Below are positions 31,156 to 38,855 of a stretch of DNA of 54,595 nt, piece by piece; position 1 is the first letter of the stretch; every line of letters begins with the position of its first letter. A program made the position numbers and the translations under genes. Under the pieces are notes generated by a model. It was not told the DNA's origin. It made no database searches and saw only the letters and a program-made list of their open reading frames with translations. The stretch is from positions 1 to 54,595 of the forward strand of contig NZ_JAGDXI010000038.1 of NCBI RefSeq assembly GCF_023256325.1. The letters run 5' to 3'. This DNA is from Caldisphaera sp. (GTDB lineage Archaea; Thermoproteota; Thermoprotei_A; Sulfolobales; Acidilobaceae).

Positions 31156-32199
31156 ATGGCAGAGCTCAAAACTGAAGACATTTATCAGGCGCTAAATGAA
31201 AGACTTGAAAGACAGGGATATCACTTAATCGGAAACCATAGTTCTGTAAAAAAATGCTATTGGAATCATGCAGCAATAGCAGAACATAGGTTTTGCTATA
31301 AATCAAAGTTTTATGGAATTGAAAGTCATAGATGCATTCAGTTAAGTGTTTCTAATCATTGGTGTTGGAATGCATGTACACATTGTTGGAGATTAAGGCC
31401 TCAAGATGTTGGCTTAGAATGGAATGAAACTAAAATGCCATATAACGATGATCCCAAATTTATTGTTGAAAATGCTATAAAAGAATATAGAAGAATTATG
31501 AGTGGTTATAAGGGCAGGCAAGGAACTGATATGAAAATGTATCAAGAAGCTATGAACCCTAAACATGTGGCAATAAGTCTAACTGGAGAAGCAACTTTAT
31601 ATCCAAGGTTAGGGGAATTAATAAAAGAATTTCATAATAGAGGTATATCTACTTTTCTAGTTACAAGAGGTATTAGACCGGATATCCTGGCTAATCTAGA
31701 AGAGGAGCCCTCTCAATTATATATTAGCCTTGAAGCCTGGGATAAAGAATCATACAATTTATTTAACAAGCCGTTAGTTCCAAGGGGATGGGAACTTACT
31801 TTAGAGACATTGGGAATGTTGCCAAGCTTTTCGTCAACGACAGTTTACAGGATTACTGTAGTTAAAGGCTTTAATGATAGCGATGAAGCGATTAAAGGTT
31901 TTGCCAAGCTAATTAAGTTAGGGCTTCCGAATTACGTTGAGGTAAAGGCTTATATGTATGTCGGAGCAAGCAAAGGGAGACTTACTAGAGAAAATATGCC
32001 AAACTACGATGAAGTAAAAGAAGTTGCTAAAAAGATAAGTAATGAGAGCGATTATCCTATAGTTAGTGAAAGTGTCCCTAGTAGGGTTGTGCTATTAAGC
32101 AACATGGAAAAGCCAATAAGATATGGAAATGGTATGCCAATGGGATGGAGCAGCGTAGAAGAGGAAGAAAGCCCTGGAGAATACGATGATGAACCATAA
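31156..32199 (+). CDS. taw1: 4-demethylwyosine synthase Taw1 (TYW1)
   Basis: Radical SAM enzyme that condenses pyruvate with N1-methylguanosine at position 37 of tRNA-Phe to give 4-demethylwyosine, the first tricyclic step of wyosine. 347 aa. The radical SAM cluster motif is CWNACTHC near residues 72-79 (Cx3Cx2C), and upstream Cys residues (KKCYWNHAAIAEHRFC) supply the second [4Fe-4S] cluster. TGEATLYPRL is also typical. Starts at ATG behind AGGTGAA, eight bases after trxB. Confidence 0.94.
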   Translation: MAELKTEDIYQALNERLERQGYHLIGNHSSVKKCYWNHAAIAEHRFCYKSKFYGIESHRCIQLSVSNHWCWNACTHCWRLRPQDVGLEWNETKMPYNDDPKFIVENAIKEYRRIMSGYKGRQGTDMKMYQEAMNPKHVAISLTGEATLYPRLGELIKEFHNRGISTFLVTRGIRPDILANLEEEPSQLYISLEAWDKESYNLFNKPLVPRGWELTLETLGMLPSFSSTTVYRITVVKGFNDSDEAIKGFAKLIKLGLPNYVEVKAYMYVGASKGRLTRENMPNYDEVKEVAKKISNESDYPIVSESVPSRVVLLSNMEKPIRYGNGMPMGWSSVEEEESPGEYDDEP

Positions 32200-32202
32200 A
32201 AA

Positions 32203-32267
32203 AGCTCCCTGTGATTGAAAGATTCCAATTGATGTGATGATTTATGGGTGCAAGCTCTGAGGGAGCT
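32203..32267 (+). ncRNA. Box C/D guide sRNA, predicted target U34 of tRNA-Ala(UGC)
   Basis: Terminal stem AGCTCCC (32203-32209)/GGGAGCT (32261-32267). Box C is a slight variant, GTGATTGA (32211-32218); D' is TTGA (32229-32232); C' is a perfect GTGATGA (32234-32240); D is CTGA (32257-32260). The guide before D, GGGTGCAAGC (32246-32255), is exactly complementary to GCTTGCACCC of tRNA-Ala, with G-U pairs at both flanks. The fifth base before D (A at 32252) pairs with U34, so 2'-O-methylation of the wobble base is predicted. The D' guide is AAGATTCCAA; its target is unknown. The RNA contains the start codon of the next gene. Confidence 0.8.
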
Positions 32268-32570
32268 AAAGCTAACAAAGAAATAAAAAATATATTAATA
32301 AAGCTTCTTGAAAATTATGAAGAATTTTTTAGTAGGGATGAGAGATTAAACAGTGATGGAATTAGATTATATAAAAGAGTATCATATTTTTTGCATTTAA
32401 TGGATAATAAAACTTTAGTAAATTTATATAAAAAATCCTTTAGGAACCCTACAATAGAAAACATAATAGAGTTTGCAAAATATTTTATAGATGCGGAAAA
32501 TATTAAAATAAGTACGTTAAATAATATTTATTATGAAGAAATGTTTGAGTTTAATGATGTTAATGTATAA
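32244..32570 (+). CDS. Hypothetical protein, 108 aa, start inside the C/D sRNA
   Basis: Unrecognised helical protein (IKNILIKLLENYEEFFSRDE, IRLYKRVSYFLHLMDNKTL). ATG 32244 is the only usual start in the frame, and it lies within the C/D RNA between box C' and box D, so DNA here codes for both guide and protein. The C' box GTGATGA, three bases before the ATG, is the only ribosome-binding-like sequence. The 3' end overlaps the convergent secreted-protein gene by 40 bases. Length and lack of stops support a gene; the function is unknown. Confidence 0.55.
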   Translation: MGASSEGAKANKEIKNILIKLLENYEEFFSRDERLNSDGIRLYKRVSYFLHLMDNKTLVNLYKKSFRNPTIENIIEFAKYFIDAENIKISTLNNIYYEEMFEFNDVNV

Positions 32571-33307
32571 GATAAATAATTAGCGGAACTTACTCCTATA
32601 GTCATTTGCGATGCAATTGAGACCCCATCAATATAGACTACAGTTGCTGTGAAGGTTACAGGATAATTTGCTGGCATTACAGCAGTTGATGCTGGAGATA
32701 TTGATATTTCAAAACCTGGATACTTTTTATTGAAGACCGGTATATCAGTAAATCCCATATTTATTGTTGCATAAGAATTTGGTGGTTGTGCTTGACCTAA
32801 AGAGATTGCTTGCCAATCAACTTTATATATTTGACCAATATAATAAATTGCGTAAAGAGGGCCTATACCAGGGAATGGTTCTAAATAAGAAGTTCCTGTA
32901 TAAGGATTAGTAAAGTAATATGAACTAGTATAGAATGTATAATAGTTTGATGCATTTATTGGGATTGTTACATTACCTATTACGACGCCTAAAAAAGTTA
33001 ATCCTGTTTCATTGTATTTGTAGACTATTTTTTCAACAACACTATTTGTAGTAACATTGTATAATAATGCGGTACCGTTTTGATATGTTGCATTGTTAAA
33101 AAGTTTAACATAGGAATTTCCAAATATAGGAGAATAAATTTGATATTGCATATAAGATATTTTATTTAAAATTTTACTTAATGGAGGTTGCGGATATATA
33201 TGTGCAAGTGGTTTAGAATATCCGCTATAAGTATAGAGCCCAATTCCAGCTGATATTAAAGTAGCAGCAAACAATATTAACATTATAGTTGTTGCTTTTG
33301 AAACCAT
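32531..33307 (-). CDS. Secreted or membrane-anchored protein, heavily glycosylatable
   Basis: 258 aa beginning with a hydrophobic segment (residues 7-28, TIMLILFAATLISAGIGLYT) that is a signal anchor. The remainder is extracellular in composition: Tyr-, Thr- and Pro-rich with many N-glycosylation sequons (NAT, NGT, NVT, NET, NAS). No enzyme motif or known domain is seen. It could be a cell-surface or binding protein and a substrate of the AglB encoded at 52067-54463. Single gene, convergent with the preceding one. Confidence 0.7.
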   Translation of the reverse strand: MVSKATTIMLILFAATLISAGIGLYTYSGYSKPLAHIYPQPPLSKILNKISYMQYQIYSPIFGNSYVKLFNNATYQNGTALLYNVTTNSVVEKIVYKYNETGLTFLGVVIGNVTIPINASNYYTFYTSSYYFTNPYTGTSYLEPFPGIGPLYAIYYIGQIYKVDWQAISLGQAQPPNSYATINMGFTDIPVFNKKYPGFEISISPASTAVMPANYPVTFTATVVYIDGVSIASQMTIGVSSANYLSYTLTSLNSNISS

Positions 33308-33439
33308 ATTTCTTTCCCCTTCTTATGCTATACAGAATTAGGAATTATAAACCTACTTTTTAAATCCATATAAGCAAATTGAAAATATTAGGAAAACATT
33401 TAAAGCCGAATTGCTAAAAAATCATAAAGGTGCAGAAAA

Positions 33440-33700
33440 GTGACAATAGGATTAGCGAAAGGAGCAAATGCAATGGGTCATGTAGGTTGGATAACAGTAA
33501 GGTGCCGTATTTGTGGAAGGTACTTAGATTTATCAGGCCAAAAACCAAATGCAAGGCATGAAGAGGTAGTTTATGTATGTCCTAAATGTGGAAAAACTGT
33601 AGATGCTTATTTTTGTGCAGCTGATGCAAAGAGACTAAGATACCACTGTCCTTATTGTGGTTCTCAATTAACAATAGCTTCTCCTTTAATTAAAGAATAA
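33440..33700 (+). CDS. Small zinc-ribbon protein
   Basis: About 75-86 aa with three CxxC pairs: CRICG, CPKCG and CPYCG, plus a lone Cys/His (YFCAADAKRLRYHC). It looks like two zinc ribbons end to end. Two starts are possible: GTG 33440 with AAGGTG, or ATG 33473 (MGHVGWITV) with AAAGGAG eight bases before. The protein begins its conserved part at GWITVRC, so the second is plausible. May bind RNA or a protein partner; family unnamed. Confidence 0.75.
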   Translation: MTIGLAKGANAMGHVGWITVRCRICGRYLDLSGQKPNARHEEVVYVCPKCGKTVDAYFCAADAKRLRYHCPYCGSQLTIASPLIKE

Positions 33701-33708
33701 ATTTTTAG

Positions 33709-34059
33709 GTGCATGTTTTGATTGAAGAGTTTGTTTTGAGCAATAAACAAAAAGGAGTTAAAATTATAACAGATAAAGAAATTATTTATTCTATGGATTA
33801 TTATGAAGAAATAAATATCAAACCAGATTGTATAAACAGAATTTCTATAAAAGATGTAGAGCTTTGTTATTTTAATATAAGTGAAAATTGTAAAGGTTTA
33901 ATTGCAATAACACCAAATACAATTGAAATAATATCTTTGAGATATTTTATGGATAAAAAAGAGAGCGAGATTAAAATAAATGAGAACACAATTTATAATA
34001 ATTGCATTGAATTGTTAAATAATTTTAAACTTAATTATAAAAAAGAGCAAAATCCTTAA
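33709..34059 (+). CDS. Hypothetical protein, 116 aa
   Basis: Not recognised. Alternating strands and helices with several Cys and a high Asn/Ile/Lys content (IIYSMDYYEEINIKPDCI, VELCYFNISENCKGLIAITP). The start is GTG 33709, eight bases after the zinc-ribbon gene stop and preceded by only a weak ribosome-binding site. The spacing indicates co-transcription with the zinc-ribbon gene. Ends 32 bases before tRNA-Tyr. Confidence 0.55.
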   Translation: MHVLIEEFVLSNKQKGVKIITDKEIIYSMDYYEEINIKPDCINRISIKDVELCYFNISENCKGLIAITPNTIEIISLRYFMDKKESEIKINENTIYNNCIELLNNFKLNYKKEQNP

Positions 34060-34091
34060 ATCCCTAGTCACCTATCTATAAATGAAGCCGG

Positions 34092-34200
34092 CCCGCCGTA
34101 GCTCAGCGGCAGAGCGCCCGGCTGTAGTGGGACAGGGCTGTATCGGCCTTTCTTTGCCGATACCGGGTGGTCCGGGGTTCAATTCCCCGCGGCGGGACCA
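34092..34200 (+). tRNA. tRNA-Tyr (GUA) with 34-base intron, CCA encoded
   Basis: Exons give CCCGCCG/CGGCGGG acceptor with the C1-G72 pair and A73 that mark archaeal tRNA-Tyr. D stem GCTC/GAGC; anticodon stem CCCGG/CCGGG with loop CTGTAG-A, anticodon GUA at 34124-34126. An intron occupies 34128-34161, after G37, the canonical archaeal place; it contains a strong hairpin (TATCGGC/GCCGATA). T arm CGGGG-TTCAATT-CCCCG. CCA at 34198-34200. Splicing by the archaeal endonuclease at a bulge-helix-bulge is expected. Confidence 0.95.
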
Positions 34201-34556
34201 TCCCCTCTAACAAAGGAGCCATTAATCAATTTCTTTGGGTTCATTATATCCTTTGAGGTGATGTTTTAGATTTTAGAATTTTTATTATATTAAATTAATT
34301 TCTAATAAAATAAAAACATATTTTATATTCTAAGACATGAAAATTTTTTTAAATTCTGAAAAATATCGTGCTTTGAATAAACATTCAGATTTCTTATAGT
34401 TGATTCATTAATGGAGAGAAGGTAGCAATAAAATATAATGCTTACAATAATGATTTGTTAACTTTTGCACTTAGGTTTAAAATACCTAGGGATAGTTACA
34501 AAATTAATGAATACCCTGCTGAAAGCGAGGGTCAGTTAATTTAGAGGGAATGTGTT
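34201..34556. other. Gene-free stretch with possible decayed reading frame
   Basis: AT-rich. The one item of note is an open frame at 34404-34544 on the plus strand that reads NGEKVAIKYNAYNND and further, ends in PAESEGQLI and stops 12 bases before the phosphorylase start. It has no usual start codon, and another short frame from ATG 34338 ends at 34401. Together they look like a broken small gene. No RNA signal seen. Confidence 0.3.
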
Positions 34557-35396
34557 ATGGATGAAAAAATCATAAGTGCTAAAAAACCCGAAACAAAAGA
34601 AGGTAAGCAATATCATATATCTCTTTCATCAGGAGAAGTCTCCAAATACGTTCTTCTTCCAGGAGATCCGGATAGAGTGGATATAATAACTTCCTACATG
34701 GATTCGTATAAAATAATATCTTCTCATAGAGAGTATAGGACAGCAAATGGGAAATATAAAGGTGTTGATATATCTGTGACAAGCACTGGTATAGGTGGTC
34801 CTTCGATATCTATAGCATTAGAGGAGTTACTTAGAATTGGTTCAAATACTTTTATAAGGGTTGGGACGTCGGGAGCTTTGCAATCATATATAGATATCGG
34901 CGATTTGATAATTGGAACTGGCTCTTATAGGCTCGATGGAGCTAGTAGTGATTATGTTGAAAAGGCATATCCTGCAGTAGCAAGCTTTGAAATCGTTAAT
35001 GCTTTGATTCAAGCTGCTGAGAGCTTAAATATAAGATATCATGTTGGTTTGGTTGCTAGTACAGATACTTTTTATGTAGGTCAGGGAAGACCAGGATTTA
35101 ATGGTTATTTACCAAAAAATAAAGAAAATATAGTTGAGGAATTAATGAAGTTAAATGTAATGGCATTTGAGATGGAAGCTGCAACACTATTTACTCTTTC
35201 GCAAATTTTCAATGCAAGAGCAGGTTGTGTTTGTGCAGCTATTGCGAACAGAATAAAAGATGAATTTATTCCGAATGTTGGGATTAATAATGCATCTAAA
35301 GTTGCGTTGGAGGCTATTAAGTTGTTGTCTGAGTGGGATGAACTTAAAGAAAAATATAATAAAAAATGGTTTTATCCAGGTTTGTTAAAGATATAA
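34557..35396 (+). CDS. Nucleoside phosphorylase, NP-I family (uridine/purine)
   Basis: Cleaves nucleosides with phosphate to free base and ribose 1-phosphate. 279 aa: phosphate-binding LLPGDPDRVD near 31-40, the GGPS motif in TSTGIGGPSISIALEEL, the phosphate/ribose region RVGTSGALQ, and the MEMEAAT-type ribose-binding motif as AFEMEAATLF near 201. The layout is closest to uridine phosphorylase (Udp), although archaeal homologues often accept purines as well. Starts at ATG 34557. Not linked to other nucleoside genes here. Confidence 0.9.
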   Translation: MDEKIISAKKPETKEGKQYHISLSSGEVSKYVLLPGDPDRVDIITSYMDSYKIISSHREYRTANGKYKGVDISVTSTGIGGPSISIALEELLRIGSNTFIRVGTSGALQSYIDIGDLIIGTGSYRLDGASSDYVEKAYPAVASFEIVNALIQAAESLNIRYHVGLVASTDTFYVGQGRPGFNGYLPKNKENIVEELMKLNVMAFEMEAATLFTLSQIFNARAGCVCAAIANRIKDEFIPNVGINNASKVALEAIKLLSEWDELKEKYNKKWFYPGLLKI

Positions 35397-35443
35397 AATT
35401 AGAGATATAAAACTCAGCTTAATAATAATAAAAGTGAACTAAA

Positions 35444-36418
35444 ATGGATGCCAAAATTGATAAGAATGGAGCAATATTGTTAGGTAACAATTTTACAGTA
35501 GATGGTTATAGCAATAGGCCTATAAGAGTTGTTACCCATGCTCACGAGGATCATATGAAAGGTTTGAGAAAAAGCATAAAGGAAAGCATTTTTATTGTTG
35601 CAACTCCAATAACGCATGAGTTCTTGAACATACTGGGTTATCATATACCAGAAGAAAAGGCCATGAAGCTAGATTATGACAAAACCATAGAAATAATGGA
35701 TGAAAAGATAACATTAAAAAAATCAAGGCATATAGCTGGAAGTGCTCAAGTTATGGTCGAAACAAAGAATGGAACAATGGGATATACTGGAGATTTTAAA
35801 TTACCTGGAACGGAACCATTAAAAGACTTAGATACATTAGTAGTTGATGCAACGTATGGAAATCTAAAGTATCAAAGAGGTTGGGCTGATTGGGATGCAT
35901 TAGGGGCTTTAATGAACTTAATAGAAGAATATACAAAAAGAGGTCCAATATGGATTTATGGATATAATGGAAAATTGCAGGAAATTATGATATTGTTAAG
36001 AGAACGGGGTATAAAGAATAAATTTTTAGCAGATGAAAAAACCTTAAGGATGGCTCAAATAGCATCCAATTATTATGGAGTTAACTTAGGAGATACAACG
36101 ATATTTAATAAAGAATTGGTAGAAGGTGATTCGATTATTTTTGTTCACACATTTAGGCATCAGGATTTTAGTAGGCTTGAAGGTACTCATATTATGTTAA
36201 CCGGTTGGGAACTTAGGGGAATTGCAGTTAAGGTAAGCGAAAATCAGTTTAATGTGTCTTTTAGCGATCATGCAACATTTAAAGAAATTATAGAATATAT
36301 AAAGGAATCCAACCCTAGAAAAGTTATAATAGATGGTACAAGAAGTCAAGATTCTTGGTATATAGCCAAATATCTTTCTAAGATTTTAAATATAAGAACT
36401 GAAGTAGAGCCAAAATAG
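35444..36418 (+). CDS. Metallo-beta-lactamase-fold nuclease, RNA/DNA processing type
   Basis: 324 aa. The metal motif HxHxDH appears as THAHEDHMKG near 37-46, a further His in RHIAGSAQ near 104, an Asp in TGDFKLPG near 124, and the closing SFSDHATFKE. The fold and these residues fit the beta-CASP and SNM1-like group (CPSF73, RNase J, Artemis-like), but at 324 aa it is shorter than archaeal CPSF and RNase J proteins and lacks KH domains. Likely a nuclease acting on RNA or DNA ends; substrate undecided. Starts at ATG. Confidence 0.8.
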   Translation: MDAKIDKNGAILLGNNFTVDGYSNRPIRVVTHAHEDHMKGLRKSIKESIFIVATPITHEFLNILGYHIPEEKAMKLDYDKTIEIMDEKITLKKSRHIAGSAQVMVETKNGTMGYTGDFKLPGTEPLKDLDTLVVDATYGNLKYQRGWADWDALGALMNLIEEYTKRGPIWIYGYNGKLQEIMILLRERGIKNKFLADEKTLRMAQIASNYYGVNLGDTTIFNKELVEGDSIIFVHTFRHQDFSRLEGTHIMLTGWELRGIAVKVSENQFNVSFSDHATFKEIIEYIKESNPRKVIIDGTRSQDSWYIAKYLSKILNIRTEVEPK

Positions 36419-36547
36419 TTAGATTCCTTGTTTTATGAGGTCATACATTTTATTTCCAGAAAATCAGTATGAAAGTTATAAAACTACCTATTTTTTACAA
36501 ATAGATGGTGAAATGTCACGGAAAATGTTCAAGAAGCAAATAAGAAA

Positions 36548-37060
36548 TTGGAGTTACTTAGCTCTTCCCTTAAGTACTTCAGATCATATGAAATTATCGT
36601 GCCCCCAATTTTGATGAGTTCTGGAATTATAGTAGGTATATTATCCAATTTATTAAAATCTTATCAAACATTATCATTATCTTTAGTAGTTTTCGCAATT
36701 ACATTAGCTTTCGCTGGATCTGCTATGGAAATTACTTATTTACTGATATTAAAAAGAATAGAAAAAGTATTGCTTAATAAAAATGAAAGCTTAGCTCTTA
36801 ATATTGTATTAATAGCAATTTTAATGATGCTATATTTTGTAATAATAGGGATGCCGTTGGTTCAATACTATCAAAGTAATACATTAAAAAAATTATCTCA
36901 ACTGTCACAAAACTACAAAAATTGTATATTCGATAACCCTTTATTATCTTTAATAACATTTGGATATGGTTTGTCTATATATCAAGCATGTAGTGGGCTA
37001 AATATTGTTAACATTATAAACAACACAATAAACAGCTTTGATTTATCTATTAAAAAATAA
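36548..37060 (+). CDS. Membrane protein, 170 aa, unknown
   Basis: Three or four hydrophobic spans (IIVPPILMSSGIIVGILSNL, LSLSLVVFAITLAFAGSAME, LALNIVLIAILMMLYFVIIG, and a weaker one near 150). No family recognised. The start is uncertain: TTG 36548 has no clear ribosome-binding site, while AGATGGTGA lies 40 bases upstream in a frame that continues without a usual start codon. Convergent with the FdhE-like gene. Confidence 0.6.
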   Translation: MELLSSSLKYFRSYEIIVPPILMSSGIIVGILSNLLKSYQTLSLSLVVFAITLAFAGSAMEITYLLILKRIEKVLLNKNESLALNIVLIAILMMLYFVIIGMPLVQYYQSNTLKKLSQLSQNYKNCIFDNPLLSLITFGYGLSIYQACSGLNIVNIINNTINSFDLSIKK

Positions 37061-37068
37061 ACAAATTA

Positions 37069-37785
37069 TTAATCAGAAATTGGTAATGCCCCTTTAAACT
37101 TCTCTCCTCCTAAAGCAATTAATGGAAGTACTATGGATGGCGCTTTAATTGATTCATCAAGAATTATTCTCCAGCTTGTTTTACAATTCTGGCAATATAC
37201 TAAACCTACTCTACCTTCTTTATCGCTGAAAACTCCTAGGCTGAATTCCTCATTATTTCCGCAATAAGGGCAAACAATTTTCTTTTCTGAAACTTTCCAT
37301 ATATACCCGCAAAAGTGACAAACCATTTTATATTCATTATTGGCTTTTACCATTGTCTTGCTTTCAGAACCACATATAGGACAATACGGGGTTAAATTTA
37401 AGATTTCCCCATTTTTTTCTTTATATTTTTCGGCATAAAGTCTAGATACGGCTTGGAGAGCTATTAAAGATGCCTTTGCTCCTTTAAAATTCATATTACC
37501 TTCCAAAGCCTCTTTAAATGCCTCATCGGCATTATTAATATCTATTTCTTCTCCTAAAGCTTTAGACACTTCTTTTATTAACGTTTGCATTGTTCCGTTT
37601 TGTGAAAGTTCTGAAATTAGCTTGTTGAGATCATCTAAATTTAAATTAGTTAATTTATTGTTTACATCGTTTATTATGTTGAGTTGTATTTCTTCAATTT
37701 TTCTTGCTGTTTCTATATCTAGCTTAAATCCAGTTAGATGACCATATTTTCTTAAAGAAGAAATAAATTCCTCTAAGTTGTTCAA
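37069..37785 (-). CDS. FdhE-like zinc-ribbon protein
   Basis: 238 aa: N-terminal helical half, then two or three zinc ribbons with CPICGS, CHFCG, CPYCGN and CQNCK. The order and spacing match the C-terminal part of FdhE, a rubredoxin-fold factor needed for formate dehydrogenase maturation. No formate dehydrogenase is in the window. It is five bases downstream of etfA on the same strand, so here it may assist the FixABCX complex instead. The role is inferred from context. Confidence 0.75.
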   Translation of the reverse strand: MNNLEEFISSLRKYGHLTGFKLDIETARKIEEIQLNIINDVNNKLTNLNLDDLNKLISELSQNGTMQTLIKEVSKALGEEIDINNADEAFKEALEGNMNFKGAKASLIALQAVSRLYAEKYKEKNGEILNLTPYCPICGSESKTMVKANNEYKMVCHFCGYIWKVSEKKIVCPYCGNNEEFSLGVFSDKEGRVGLVYCQNCKTSWRIILDESIKAPSIVLPLIALGGEKFKGALPISD

Positions 37786-37790
37786 AAAAA

Positions 37791-38855
37791 TCAGTCTCCT
37801 TTTAATTGTTTTTTAAGAGATTCTATCTCTTTTATTAGAGCTGGGATTATTTGTTTATAGTCACCAACTATTCCATAATCTGCTTGCGAAAATATTGGCG
37901 CGCTAGGATCGTTATTAATAGCTACAACAACTTCTGCTTCTCTTATTCCAAACATATGTTGCGCAGCACCGCTTATTCCTATAGCCAAATATAATATAGG
38001 TTTAACAGATTTACCTGTTTGCCCAACTTGTTTTTCATGTGGTATCCATCCCATATCAACAGCTTTTCTGCTACCTGCAACAGCAGCATTCATTTTAGAT
38101 GCTAATTCTTCTAATAATTTGAACCCCTCTATATTTCCAAGCCCTTTTCCTCCGCTAACTATTAATTCAGCTTTTTCTATTGGGACTTCATTCACTGCAA
38201 GAGTTTTTCTTGAAACTAATCTAGCTTTTGGCTGAGGTATATAATCAATACTCTCTTCAATAATTTCTCCTTTTCTATTCGGATCCCTGGGTGGTAACTT
38301 GAAAACATTAGGTCTTGCTGTACCTATTTGAGGTCTTCTAGTAGGAGTTTTTATATAAGCAAGCAATACAGCACCAAATGGAGGTCTTATTAATAATACA
38401 TCTTTTGTTTTTTCATCTACATCGAAATCTGTACAATCAGCCGTTATACCTGCTCTCAGAGTATTAGCGACGTATGGCCCTAATTCTCTACCTTTCATAG
38501 TAGCTGAAATGAAAATTACAGCAGGTTTGTACTTTTTGGCTAACTCGGCTATAGTTCTGGCATATATATGAGGGGAGTACATTGATAGCCTCTCATCATC
38601 CAAGACAATAACTTCGTCTGCGCCATATTCAATAAATTCTTTAGCATATTTTTTAACATTATGGCCAACTAATAATCCTACGATTTTTGTGTTTAATTTT
38701 GTTGCTATTTTATTTGCAGGCGTTAGCATCTGTAGGCTTGGCTCAGATAAGCCATTCTCATCAACTTCTCCTACTACCCAGACGTTTTTAAAATCATTTA
38801 AGTTCTGACAATCCCATTCAGGACATACATTGCAATCGCTTTTAGCAGAGCTCAT
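37791..38855 (-). CDS. etfA: Electron transfer flavoprotein alpha subunit (FixB type)
   Basis: Large ETF subunit that binds FAD in its C-terminal domain. 354 aa. The FAD signature SGGKGLGN ... AGSRKAVDMGWIP ... QVGQTGKSVKP is seen at about 235-285, and the tail VGDYKQIIPALIKEI is typical. The N-terminal part has Cys residues (CNVCPEWDCQN, residues 8-18) that could bind a metal, which is not general in ETFs. Its start ATG overlaps the stop of etfB by one base. Part of a four-gene fix cluster. Confidence 0.93.
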   Translation of the reverse strand: MSSAKSDCNVCPEWDCQNLNDFKNVWVVGEVDENGLSEPSLQMLTPANKIATKLNTKIVGLLVGHNVKKYAKEFIEYGADEVIVLDDERLSMYSPHIYARTIAELAKKYKPAVIFISATMKGRELGPYVANTLRAGITADCTDFDVDEKTKDVLLIRPPFGAVLLAYIKTPTRRPQIGTARPNVFKLPPRDPNRKGEIIEESIDYIPQPKARLVSRKTLAVNEVPIEKAELIVSGGKGLGNIEGFKLLEELASKMNAAVAGSRKAVDMGWIPHEKQVGQTGKSVKPILYLAIGISGAAQHMFGIREAEVVVAINNDPSAPIFSQADYGIVGDYKQIIPALIKEIESLKKQLKGD

